From Jaenimonas drosophilae (lineage: Eukaryota > Euglenozoa > Kinetoplastea > Trypanosomatida > Trypanosomatidae), in the NCBI GenBank assembly GCA_030849065.1, contig JASAON010001655.1, positions 62,001 through 126,000 of the forward strand: 64,000 bases of DNA. Direction: 5' to 3'. Positions 33,301 to 39,700 of the stretch are shown here, piece by piece (within the stretch, counting starts at the first letter, position 1; each line of letters opens with the position of its first letter). Position numbers and translations under genes: made by a program. The notes under the pieces are model-generated. The model did no database searches. It was not told where the DNA came from and saw only the letters and a list, made by a program, of their open reading frames with translations.

Positions 33301-35580
33301 TCTTCCTCTCGATCCAGCGGAGAGCAGCCCTCCAAGGGTAAGTTGGGGCGGTTGCCAAAGCGACAGGACCAACAACCCAGTGCGAAGTCCAGTGCCAGCA
33401 ATCCCTCCAGTGATCGACGCACCACCGACCATTCAATATCCCCCATCTCAAGCACGCCAACGGACAAATCTTCTCAGGAAAGCCAGCAGTCTTCTCTCCC
33501 GAGTGACCGCATGACGCCGCCCACACACCACGACGGCGATCATCGACGCTCTTCCCCCTTCTCACGAAGCCCTGTGCTACCTGAGCCGGAAGTTGCGCCG
33601 ACAGTTCGTTCGAATGACTCCCCAGCATACCCACCGGCTCAGCACCAGGATACCAAGCAGGTGTCGCCGATGGAGGAGTTGCCCAGCCGTGGCCGCCAGC
33701 CATCTCCCTCGACCAGTGGGCTCTTCAACCGTGGCTCGGGTCCTGTCGCACCGAATACCCAAACGTCCGACGTCTTCATCCCTCCACAGGAGCACCGATA
33801 CGCAGAGCCTTCCTCACTACAAAGTGACCCACCATCGTCCTCTGCGTCCCACCCACAGAGTACGCCTCATAGCGAGGTGCCGCCACAGCTCGAGCCGCAG
33901 CTTCCCACTGCTTCGAAGCAGTACGACGGCTTCGCTAGCGACCCATTCCGAAGGCAAGACGCCGACAGCGACGCTTCTCCCACAAATCCTTCCGCGCTGC
34001 ATGACTCTAACTTCCGTGGAAGCCTTCCTGACAGTCGGGGACGCACCTCTGCACCTCCAACACAAGAGCCTCCAGCACTGCGCTCTCCTGACATGGTTGC
34101 CCGGGATCACCGACGTCCTTCATTGGATGCGCCAGCTGACCCGAAGAGGAGGGGCAGTACAGCGTCCAGTGCCTCTCAGAAGCCACCCACGTCTACGAAG
34201 AAGCGGCTGAGTAAGAAGCCCAGTTCTTCCGACAAGTCCCCATCGCGGTCCAATAGCCTCGCGAAGGACCCTCGACCTAGGAAGACATCATCGAAGAAGA
34301 AGCGTGGATCTCGGCCAAGCTCGGAGTCACCGGTCCGTGCTCCCTCTGACCCCAAGAGAAGAGGAAGCACAGCGTCCAACACTCCACAGAAGCCACCAGT
34401 GCCTGCGAACAGACGACCCAGTAAGAAGCCCAGCGCTTCTGACAAGTCCCCATCACGGTCCAACAGTCTCGCGAAGGACCCTCGTCCCAAGAAGAGCTCC
34501 ACTGGAAAGGCAGGATCGCGGCCAAGCTCGCGCTCTCCATCTGTCCCCAACAGGAAGAGTAGCACAGCGTCCACCATCCCGCGGAAGCCACCAGTTCCCG
34601 CCGCTCGACGACCCAGTAAGAAGCCGAGTACGTCTGACAAGTCCCCATCGCGGTCGAACAGTCTCGCGAAGGACCCTCGTCCCAAGAAGACCTCCACGAC
34701 CGCACCTCGGCCAGGGTCACAGACCCCATCGGACGCAAATAGGAAGAGTAGCACAGCGTCTAGCATCCCGCGGAAGCCACCGGTGCCCACCAACAGGCGC
34801 ACGAGCAGGAAGCCGAGGTCGTCTGACAAGTCCCCATCGCGGTCAAACAGCCTCGCAAAGGAGCCTACACCCAGGAAGCCGTCATCCAGGCGAGGATCTC
34901 GCCCCAACTCCAAGTCAGCCTCCTCCTCCCGCAATCCATCTGGAAGCCGTGAGCGGAAGCAGAGCGTTGATGGACCCCGCCGCCATTCCATTGCCGACAG
35001 TGACAAGGACAAGAACCCCGTTCCCTGGAACTACCAGCCACTGACAGATCACGGACCAAAATACGCAACTCCAGAGCGACGACCTAGTAAGTCACATCCC
35101 ACGATTCCATCTCTGAATGCCTCCGCGTCCAACCACAAGTCCCCGAAGGACAGTACGACTAAGAACCCAGAGCATCACACGAGGGGGCCTCGTGGGGATT
35201 GCAGTTGCCATGCATGTCAAGCTCTCAGTGGGGTGGCCCAACTCCCACGTCACCAGTCCAATGGGCCTGCCTACACGCACCACACCTCCAGCTTTGTGAG
35301 CTATGTTCTCAATCGCGATGAAGACCACGCCAATAAGTCTGTCAGTAAATCCACGACTTCGTCTCCGGCGCGTAGCCGTCGAGCATCGGTGTCGTCCAGC
35401 GTACACAGCTCCCGCGGCCGCTCAGGAAGCGCTCACTCAATGAGCTCCTCGCGAGCGGGTCCATCGGCAGATGCGACGCCTCGGCCGGTGAGTTTTTCAC
35501 TTCGTGGCCAGTTTGTTGGCGACCGTGAGCCGCCAAAGCCTTCGACAGAGGAGGCTGATGATTCCAACTCCGTCCAGTAG
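21397..35580 (+). CDS. Giant FAZ1-like repeat protein, 4727 aa (gene 3)
   Basis: The ATG at 21397 begins a short basic leader and then the first domain, which is very similar to the first domain of gene 2 (both contain E-N-V-F-D-I-F-F-R). N-terminal domains lie at about 21470-21740, 21845-22110, 22540-22800, 23560-23815 and 23875-24130. C-terminal domains lie at 31480-31750, 31835-32105, 32118-32390 and 32425-32695. The middle contains acidic runs, a Lys-rich stretch (25370-25500), a Glu/Gln-rich probable coiled coil (25910-26200), LLASDQ repeats, and long arrays of G-T-P-Q/E repeats, including near-identical 330-base units. The tail has four Ser/Lys/Pro-rich repeats and the conserved Cys block. 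It is a tandem paralogue of gene 2. No membrane segment is seen. A cytoskeletal, probably flagellar attachment, role is inferred from the domain family. Confidence 0.88.
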   Translation: MPPRRRPGSASSSGTSRFEDEVEQVITKHKVGYRGKEWADIISHCPDEVKDAFRRCTAEALRTSEENVFDIFFRATDSMVAYCSVRHGKNRSKDEVKHAIATCPYADLWSIYFEECWKVPHRDKFAEDEDEEEAAEDTASDRSSFRSRRFRYNFHGPFWERLLAARREQLLDALRVDVSTCLTIPPAYVDEISLSMVDGHLRAVVFIQEGSSLRQRDVRRALQLYKYPEMWAIYDANKFAPPAPLPAPATTTGAASPTAATAAPGATQASPLLGAAADTNNTAGPSSPLIGSAKFASPASPVSHTTLPTSGPAAFEGQGRTAPKTPEEVAADAASSGAGGGAPSASPERGEDESEDDKAEVAELNNSMHSVEEGTSYVVVSSHRVRFHGKEWYQVLQANPTALLNAYVHDVTKALCIRRERIFGVSFATGSLVSDVVIEHSSSLTNREIDNTLMAYHYPRTWDLYHQIVNADFWNDFESIATCSLSANPQLRRLEWVRHGVSLQLIPEKVKMKRYIRAPVARTKFGLLNWQPKQKFWSASNRAKRGQKMPMAVGPNGELVPMDVAMGPNGKLVPVGGDGSASSRGGMIVGGGGGPPFLMEDLLIEEEDEEDGAPSASGQFNAEEEKSASPQRRTVGFGDNVPTKKVPRHIARLPGAADALRAAPDDDDDADDGENHMEHSYMSNCDSDADDDGSNRVDAGLVPDQYNFPLQYSPDLNMAQHRLHFMADKWPLVYNRMPTKLRRAIAEDILDATNFPVRSLEYLRLSLQFDRITATVRIRTVVPGKKVHAMLKRSDYPKTWELYNQVTDGVDYALGSARGVVKVDQDVVTRHRIRLEGRDWDLVLRDSILALNIAMRVDIGAACSVPPRNIQRVKFCLGSLVADFDVQHHPAVKMESCLRACDFENTWALYRPRQTAPKVGLPMPKGHDTHDSDADDMDYVLEHNEAEESFPSFSGGDTDDDERAPGDDEDEQLPFEVPPARTTGFPTSLQHSASSRVVPKPVTEAGGGDNTADAPPTQGGNRLSANRPRPLTQLAEEHGVAASPPVHPPSAAPSVSSRVAIPGALPIGPSTSRRVPKLMPVLRRPPSPLPPRLCGSERTISPISPREWVDDESWPSMYHTESDEEPLSREGTPELPELHYEEEPIFREGTPDPNSDDEEAEDPREEGEEGEESQTHSSDDDDDGDGYLGLPQLYAGDHADPRLYAADHNAPRLHASDRRDPRLHAADSAAPHSLYSGEDDASTDESDSSDGDDDDDDVGNEDHGAGSVPQDAASNQVDPDSPAARSAGGSAGQPSSQGGVSPTSAQGLPTGATPAAGASSKTTPTSKKKKKSKTKKEKKKRDGHERKRRGTKKPKEPKERQPRLYKGTPVLLIKSPPGMLAKMGRKDRDAFGAIMPRDQLLDYINPDESWPSTLSAALVSLFRSATPQEPLAQHLSASLTSLGDRHREGSAQRLIASDGAHPTSADGLPLVSSSAGYPLTAGSAVHPLTASALGRALTDSAAAEEGEPKETAEQQAEREQLKEHFAELPPQEARALVQEIEQKKLEARQEEERERLLANFSSSPQKADGQPLTAKDEAAALKQLLAEQQEEQQKLKEQISAAPLQSLVENLTQAPPLPVLRAESVQDARAICPINADESWPSILSDMIVAMLTAHSEEGPHALLSPHSGGTPLQLRANEQEDARHAQLLASDQAEARLLASDQDEARHPALQASDQADARHPQLLATDKSDARPTQLLASDQAEARLRASDQSDARYPQLLASDGESVRRGTSPSLSQQRQRDAISQFGQMGLRVRVDEVPLGDRVRGQEVGRWRTPELSSALSEDAGPWAFNWRQPVDESWPPTLSDIVVSVFRDETPDRPVLHIVYRRSVSMSGVSLSYYDGSYSDLDPEDVIESIYPARRESWPSIGDSVLQQLFRVGTPVEPTEVMMLSKTASSLRSLVREGTPQIPLSVLYAAGTPQHPLPYLHEVGTPQHPLPVLREVGTPQYALPFLYEEGTPMLPVGTLRAEGTPQLPLPILHAVGTPQYPLPVLREAGTPQPPLSVLRATGTPQEEIPYLMADGTPMLPVDLEVLRAEGTPQLPIPHLFAVGDVQLPRRGPLAMRESESMPSASVAPETPLQKLDREGTPECRIPQLRSVGTPQLPTRTAQDLARRLTSEELSVQSISEYAETPLRMLAREGTPEALIPPLREVGTPQLPTASDGRLLGYGMHGTQGRASESVLSCSHMSAAGEEQVLPLLREGTPDGAIPYLREAGTPQLPHHRRPISLQLHHISESMPSMGDPSFTESALQTLIRDGTPFDALPYLHAVGTPELPYLRTKLSFLREVESLASVSGGLVARSRSTLGSLHRDGTPEDAIPFLHAVGTPEPPTLHAAGLADRDSMASASAIEKSRVESMQREGTPCEAIPYLREEGTPEPPFHGAGELMDRDSMASASAIEKSRVASIYREGTPDEAVPYLREEGTPEPPTQRADGLVAKDSMASASVFEQTLVSSLFREGTPSVAIPHLTASGTPVPSFKLPEALLYDESMPATSTVNETPLTTLEREGTAEIPVPPLMVDGTPRLPVHLLKAYLGDESMPSMSARSQATTAVSLHATGTPELPTHSATHLQDQESLTSASAVDPSAAEGDVGIVRDGTPQLPAGHPSMVAAESVQSASVAGFGAESHEELSRDGTPQLAVRHPESMAAAESVQSASVAPETPREQLDKEGTPQLPERRREGMVGSESMQSASAAAETPRDMLNRDGTPELPMKRPSTMSASESLQSASVAGYGAESHEELNRDGTPQLPVRHPESIATAESVQSASVAPETPREQLDKEGTPELPERRPEGMAGSESMQSASAAAETPRDMLNRDGTPELPMKRPDAMSAGESLQSASVAGYDAEAHEELNRDGTPQLPVRHPESIATAESVQSASVVPETPREQLDTEGTPELPERRPEGMAGSESMQSASAAAETPRDMLNRDGTPELPMKRPDAMSAGESLQSASVAGYDAEAHEELNRDGTPQLPVRHPESIATAESVQSASVVPETPREQLDTEGTPELPERRPEGMAGSESMQSASAAAETPRDMLNRDGTPELPMKRPDAMSAGESLQSASVAGYGAESHEELNRDGTPQLPVRHPESIATAESVQSASVVPETPREQLDKEGTPQLPERRREGMAGSESMQSMSVAPDTSLQGIERHGTPALPTAHLGPHADGESVQSVSVGRETSVHTLHTDGTPELPIKTGQLMDTDSIPSWSRGQSLAMAQLNAVGTPEMPHKKPPTLHTFESAPSLSTSSMGGSGATPLARDGTPQAAAQAMRHPSVAVSGLEPSEHGVSRTGTPAAGHSTVPPLGAEASFISAETIPHAEDQPLVVTPQAAHLTGELWPLVQAKCGPALREAFLKDVLSALGAKPEDVLNLATTTSPEGLDGKFQFFHPEAEGDAQDLNRKLAAHNFPETMALYRQVAAGRVPPLTDRSSFSSADGTGRSPTKPLVVTHHQLHLPGIRWAEVVGQRRPLVEQAFVADVYHALGTTPLDVTQLKLKTTPQGLVGEFNYCHPEDVSPAQIEKELQQHGFPATWAQYPKEGQLFNRHVGFVGDRWKEFFAANMHPFLDAFNADVEDATGSQPKLIKQIECDPSRGDAIVELDFAHANPDISDAEVNHLLQNAPFHRVWDMYHDFLIPKKPEAAMERTYHRVGFMGFDWRDVHSEVELQRLPEAFVSDLCDALHITPEQVRLAEYTQSGEIIIDFYLTHWDTQKEHEIDNVLAQHEFPRVWELYRRPKLLPLPNQAPSKHQGRGGPPGPSRPLPRVADRPRRGSTDNAPVAPAAKKSKQPKEKVERASSPVDSLRKLSRSHRKSAGGRHPDTDGHHAPDSGSTRGDLSPRTDDSGDSHRPPRSSSAVDAHTRAPRGRSVNRASSPVTELAKRSGKMKDTNGPNGGRNDPNDSRHGPTGGKQKGHPKDEAPQAPRRGSTHRATSPIPEESSSRSSGEQPSKGKLGRLPKRQDQQPSAKSSASNPSSDRRTTDHSISPISSTPTDKSSQESQQSSLPSDRMTPPTHHDGDHRRSSPFSRSPVLPEPEVAPTVRSNDSPAYPPAQHQDTKQVSPMEELPSRGRQPSPSTSGLFNRGSGPVAPNTQTSDVFIPPQEHRYAEPSSLQSDPPSSSASHPQSTPHSEVPPQLEPQLPTASKQYDGFASDPFRRQDADSDASPTNPSALHDSNFRGSLPDSRGRTSAPPTQEPPALRSPDMVARDHRRPSLDAPADPKRRGSTASSASQKPPTSTKKRLSKKPSSSDKSPSRSNSLAKDPRPRKTSSKKKRGSRPSSESPVRAPSDPKRRGSTASNTPQKPPVPANRRPSKKPSASDKSPSRSNSLAKDPRPKKSSTGKAGSRPSSRSPSVPNRKSSTASTIPRKPPVPAARRPSKKPSTSDKSPSRSNSLAKDPRPKKTSTTAPRPGSQTPSDANRKSSTASSIPRKPPVPTNRRTSRKPRSSDKSPSRSNSLAKEPTPRKPSSRRGSRPNSKSASSSRNPSGSRERKQSVDGPRRHSIADSDKDKNPVPWNYQPLTDHGPKYATPERRPSKSHPTIPSLNASASNHKSPKDSTTKNPEHHTRGPRGDCSCHACQALSGVAQLPRHQSNGPAYTHHTSSFVSYVLNRDEDHANKSVSKSTTSSPARSRRASVSSSVHSSRGRSGSAHSMSSSRAGPSADATPRPVSFSLRGQFVGDREPPKPSTEEADDSNSVQ
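26430..26695 (+). repeat. LLASDQ-x-EAR repeats in gene 3
   Basis: About eight copies of a 9-12 residue unit, L-L-A-S-D-Q-[AS]-[ED]-A-R, in frame. Likely a charged helical or disordered spacer. Confidence 0.7.
27220..29330 (+). repeat. Degenerate GTPQ/GTPE repeats in gene 3
   Basis: First come short units of about 19 residues ([EV]-G-T-P-Q-x-P-L-P-x-L, 27220-27650). Longer units of about 60 residues follow, combining E-S-M-[PA]-S-A-S with R-[ED]-G-T-P and V-G-T-P-[QE]-[LP]-P. These units are diverged at DNA level, unlike the array that follows. Confidence 0.75.
29340..30900 (+). repeat. 330-nt near-identical tandem repeats in gene 3
   Basis: About 4.7 units of 330 bases (110 aa), beginning near 29350, 29680, 30010, 30340 and 30670. 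Each is built from three ~37-residue subunits of the pattern E-S-[VLM]-Q-S-A-S ... [RK]-[DE]-G-T-P-[QE]-L-P. The units starting near 30010 and 30340 are virtually identical, showing recent duplication or homogenisation. Confidence 0.9.
34140..34920 (+). repeat. Basic Ser/Lys/Pro repeats in gene 3 tail
   Basis: Four units of about 60 residues containing S-S-D-K-S-P-S-R-S-N-S-L-A-K-D-P-R-P and R-K-P-P-V-P. They are strongly basic and rich in S-P sites, as in microtubule-binding or phosphorylated tails; that comparison is inference. Confidence 0.8.
35020..35315 (+). other. Conserved C-terminal Cys block of gene 3
   Basis: Contains [14 protein letters not shown], then G-P-R-G-D-C-S-C-H-A-C-Q-A-L-S, then F-V-S-Y-V-L-N-R-D, matching the gene 2 block at 20195-20415. 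Both genes also end with a short [YF]-S-L-R-G-Q-[YF] element. Confidence 0.75.
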
Positions 35581-36166
35581 AGTTGCACGCAAGTGCTGAG
35601 CACACCGGTGCCCAACATGAACTTGCCTGCAAATGTCTTACACATAGATGTAGCATATTTACTCTTTCATTGCGAAGAGGTAGATCCCTGTGTTACTTGC
35701 ATCATGGTCCGATGCACATAGACGCACGATTCTTGTGTGATCGTGAGCGTCCATTGGAAGAGACGCAGGACCTGTACATGATTGCCTTTTCTCATTTTTT
35801 TTTTCTTACGTAACACGCCCTCCATTATGCGAGGCATTGTTCCCCTTTCTATATGTGCCGCACTCGCATAGATAGTCATCCACAGTGACACTGACCTACC
35901 ACAATCCTTCCCCCCCCCCTCCTGCACCGTCCGTTCGGGTAACTTGCTATTTCTTGAGTTATGCATGGCTGAACTGTTTTTCCAACTACACAGACATTGC
36001 CCCCTCCCCCTTCTTTCTCCCTACTTGCTCAACCTCCAGTGGCTGGTGTACAGCCATTGCTTTAGCCGTGTTGGTGATACAACAGACACGCAAAGATAGA
36101 TCCCCCTTTCCTTAATCTTACATTCTTCAGTATCAACGTGCTGCGCGGTGATTTGGTGGTTGCGAT
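35581..36166. other. Intergenic spacer between gene 3 and the frameshift locus
   Basis: 586 bases with a T run (about 35795-35806), a C run of about nine bases (35910-35919) and other pyrimidine tracts. No supported ORF. The downstream end carries a good acceptor-like signal. Confidence 0.55.
36101..36130 (+). promoter_or_regulatory. Putative spliced-leader acceptor for ORF A
   Basis: A pyrimidine-rich stretch ends in TTCTTCAG, AG at 36129-36130, 36 bases before the ATG of ORF A at 36167. No comparable signal precedes ORF B or ORF C. Confidence 0.45.
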
Positions 36167-36673
36167 ATGAGTAACCCCGACGCCGCTGGCAGCGCAAACC
36201 AAGTGGGCGAGGGCCCTGGCTCGCGCCTGCCGCCCCTCCGCCAACTCCCCCGTCGTCTCACGAGGGCAGATCGTGAGCAACGGGGACGCCGTCGCGCCCC
36301 TGTGGCTCCATCCCTAGACGAGCCAGAAAGTTGGGAGGATGAAGACGAGCTGATGCCCTACGAGGGCGCCTACCACACCGAGCCGCGCCGCATGACCCCT
36401 CGTGATTGGCGCGGTGCCTCTGGCCGTCCATCGTCTCAACGCATCGTTCTCTCTGGACGAAGCCCCACGCGCGGCCTTCCACCCTTGTTGGCCCCAACCC
36501 CGATGCTCACGGAGCGTCCCGCCATGCTGTACGTTGCCGGGCCAGCAGCGACGGCACTCTTGGGCAACACCAACCAAATGCGTCACCTCGCCAGCGGCGG
36601 AAACGCGGCGACGGCGCTCTACAACAACGCTCACCAAACGCCAAAAAACGCAAGGTGGGGAGTGGTCGTCTAA
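36167..36673 (+). CDS. ORF A: N-terminal frame of a -1 frameshifted giant gene (168 aa)
   Basis: Starts at ATG 36167, 36 bases after a strong acceptor-like signal, and ends at TAA 36671-36673. The product is Arg-, Pro- and Ala-rich with an acidic patch (E-S-W-E-D-E-D-E) and no recognised domain. Codon use is G/C-rich at third positions, like the neighbouring genes, so the frame looks translated. Eight codons before its stop it reads CCA AAA AAC, which contains the in-phase heptamer A_AAA_AAC. A -1 shift there enters ORF B. ORF B itself has no ATG before 36682, so ORF A is the natural entry to the locus. The alternative is a missing A in the six-A run, which would fuse A and B conventionally and create a P-K-K-R-K-V peptide. 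Confidence 0.7.
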   Translation: MSNPDAAGSANQVGEGPGSRLPPLRQLPRRLTRADREQRGRRRAPVAPSLDEPESWEDEDELMPYEGAYHTEPRRMTPRDWRGASGRPSSQRIVLSGRSPTRGLPPLLAPTPMLTERPAMLYVAGPAATALLGNTNQMRHLASGGNAATALYNNAHQTPKNARWGVVV

Positions 36674-36709
36674 GTGACGAAATGGCCCCATACACATCGG
36701 CTACTCCCC
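36643..36709 (+). promoter_or_regulatory. Putative -1 ribosomal frameshift site 1 (A_AAA_AAC + 12-bp stem)
   Basis: The heptamer AAAAAAC occupies 36643-36649, phased as CC A_AAA_AAC in frame A. After a 7-base spacer, GGGGAGTGGTCG (36657-36668) pairs with CGGCTACTCCCC (36698-36709): 12 continuous pairs, two of them G-U, around a 29-base loop. The frame A stop (36671) lies in the loop. A possible pseudoknot pairs loop bases 36675-36679 with 36747-36751 (5 bp). The heptamer and spacing match known viral -1 sites. Confidence 0.7.
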
Positions 36710-39700
36710 CTTTAGCTTTACTAGACAATCCTGCGGAACGCTATGGCGTCAGCAGCGATCGAAGTGAGGATTCCAATCCCAACCTGTTCCGCCTCCGCGT
36801 CTTCAGCGAGGATGAGGCCTACGAGCGCAACAAAATCACCATGGAGTTCTTCCGGAGCTACCCTCGATTTGCGGATCGAGGAGTACCCACGAAGTCCGGT
36901 GCTGCCGCCCCGCGCGAGGATGGCAGAGAATCGGCCGCCATCAACTTCATTCAGACCCGCCACCAGGTGCGTCTGGAGGGTGAATACTGGAAGGATGTAC
37001 TCCAGATTTGCCCAGACCGGCTTTCCTCCGCCTTCTGCGAGGATGTCGCACACACCATCAAGGTCCCGCTACGCAACGTGTCAGTGGACCGTACCTCGGC
37101 AGAGCAGGGGCTGGTGGTGCGCTACTACTTGAAGCACCCTGATACCCTGGACTCGCACAACATCAATGTTCGCATGCACCTTGCCCCATACAACGCCTGC
37201 TGGGAGCTCTACGGCGTGATTCTTGAGGAGCATCGCCTCCACCGCCAGAACGACAACTACTCCATGAGCCAGTCCAGTGACACCATGGTGCTCACCATTC
37301 CTTCCATCCTCTCCACCCCACAGGCACTGCTCTTCGACGAGGATGAGGAGATCATCAAGCAAAATGAAGATGCGGTGGAGGCCGCAGAGAGCGCGAACTC
37401 CTCCATCATCAACATCAACCCCTACACTCGCAAACCCGGTGACCTGGGTGCCGATGATATACCTCTCTCGGAGGATCTCACCTCGCACTCCGTCTTCTTT
37501 GAAGGACCACTGTGGAAGGAAGTACTCGATCGTTGGGCAGACGAGCTGTACGAAGCCTTCAAGAAGGATGTCTCGGATGCGGTTGGAGTTGAGCCAAAGG
37601 ATGTCGAAGACATTCAGCCCGAGTGCGTCGAGGGACTACTGATGAACTACAAACTTCATCATCGCGCAGATCTGGGAGTTGCCGTGATCAACCGCCGCGT
37701 AGATCGGTACGACATGCCAGAGACGTGGGAGCTCTTCTCGCGTCTGTCGAAGCTTCTCTGCATTGGCAAGAAGCGCCGTACCTTCGTCAAGAGGAAGCCA
37801 ATTATTCCCATTCGGCAGACCATTATGAACCCATTCCCACGCGAAACGGTACTGAGGGAGGCAGAGCGCAGACCTCCGGTGCGCATGGCGCGCAACATGT
37901 CCTACGTCTACCATGAGTCGGTGACCTCGGAGGAGGACGGCGTGGTGCCCAAGACCCCCGACCTTGCCTCCCCACCAGAGGGCTTCACCTCTCACACGAT
38001 GCTCTTCTTGGGTGAAGCCTGGAGTGATATTGTTCCACGCGTACCGGAATCCCTACGCGAGGCACTGCAGATGGATGTGATGAAGGTGCTTGGCCTTGGT
38101 GCCGACGATGTTCATGTCGCACGACCGCAGTGCGACGAAAACGGCATGCTCTTCTGCTACATGGTGCGCAAGCCAGACTACTCTGCCGAGGATGTTAACA
38201 ATGCCATTGACAACGATCCACTGGATTCTGTCTGGGCCCTTCATGAGCAGTACGTCCAAGGAAACTTGTCGTTACTGGACATGCTTAAGAAGTTCATGGG
38301 CAACGGCTGGGATCGGGTGCTGGCTAAGTACCCGAACGAGCTCCGAACCATCTTCGTTGAGGAGACTGCCGAGGCCCTTGGGGTGGACCCGAGCACCATT
38401 GAGATCGCCCAATTTGAAATGGGTAGTCTTCTCGTCAAGTTCAACGTCAAGTTCCCCGAGGTTCGCGATCCGGACCACCAAACCAACGTGCTCCACGCCC
38501 ACCCTTACTCACGTATTTGGAAGCTCTTTGCTCACGTTCAGGATGAGGAATCCACCTTCCGCACAGCCCAGCTCCGCCCTGGACAGGAAAACCAAATCGT
38601 TCAATCTCAACGTGGTGACCAACCCATTGAGTCCATGTACGACGAGTCCAATCCTCGCCCACGGCCCTATGCCCCGTACATTCCTCCTGCGCAGCAGGCC
38701 ATAGAAAACGATCCGTACCGGGAGGGCATTCCCGCGTACTCCTTTCCTGGAGGGGCAGGAGACCCATCGTCGTACCAGGGCTCTCCAGCGGAGCCGAGCT
38801 ATCCGTCAGCCCCGGTGTTCCCTGGAGATGCACCACCAACAACGTACCCGACTGTGCCACCTACCGGTGAACCTGGGGCGTATCCGGAAGCCCCTGCCTA
38901 CCCAGGAGCCCCTGCTTATCCTGGGGCAGCTCCGTATCCTCCCGCTAGTACGGCTCCCAAGTCACCCCAGTACCCACCCGCCGCAGCACCATCGGCCTAT
39001 CCATATCCGCCTTCCGGCGCCCCACCCTATCCTGGAGCACAGCAACAACCACCAGCAGCAGGGGCAGCGTACCCCCCATCGGCGGCCCCCGCGTACCCAG
39101 GAGCTCCTGGAGCTGTTCCGCCCTCCGCCACTGCCAAATCGCCTCAGTACCCGCCAGCACCAGGGCAGCCAGGGGGATACCCTCCTGCAGCAGCGGCATA
39201 TCCTGGAGCCCCACAGCCAGCAGCACCTGGGCAGTATCCTCCTGCTCCCAACTACCCTGGAGCCGCGCCTCCGTCGCTGCACTCCACTCCCGGCACCGCG
39301 CCACAAGGGCCCGCATATCCCCCGGCTGAGCAGGGCTACGCAGGATCGCGGGCCACCGGGCCCTACCCTCCTCCAGGATCGCCTGGTGGCTCTTCAGCGC
39401 AGGGCGGTGCGAGACCCCCTCAGTATCCACCAGCCGCAGGAGCACAGACCTCCCGCCCACCTCCTCCAGCCTCCTATGCTCCACCCCCACCCCCGCAGCC
39501 CTATGCTGGACGCGATGCGTCAGGAGTACCAAACCACCCGCCCCCCTCCACCAACCCAGGCGAGCCAGTCCCCTTTACGGTTCTTCAGCCTTTTGCCTTG
39601 GAGCTGGCGGAGTCGCCGTCGGCGGTGGTGCCAACCCGCGTGGCTGTCTCTCCCGGTTCCTCTGCGACGAACCAGCCCCAGAACTACCCCCCGCAAGGGA

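Noticed and set aside
36406..36648. Upstream extension of the ORF B frame before the slippery site
   Set aside because: It begins with TTG, has no ATG, and lies antiphase to ORF A, whose codon use looks genuine. It is a shadow frame.
36641..36655. P-K-K-R-K-V nuclear localisation signal
   Set aside because: It exists only if a seventh A is assumed in the A run. Neither the sequence as given nor the frameshift model (P-K-N-R-K-V) produces it, and a nuclear role does not fit a giant cytoskeletal protein.
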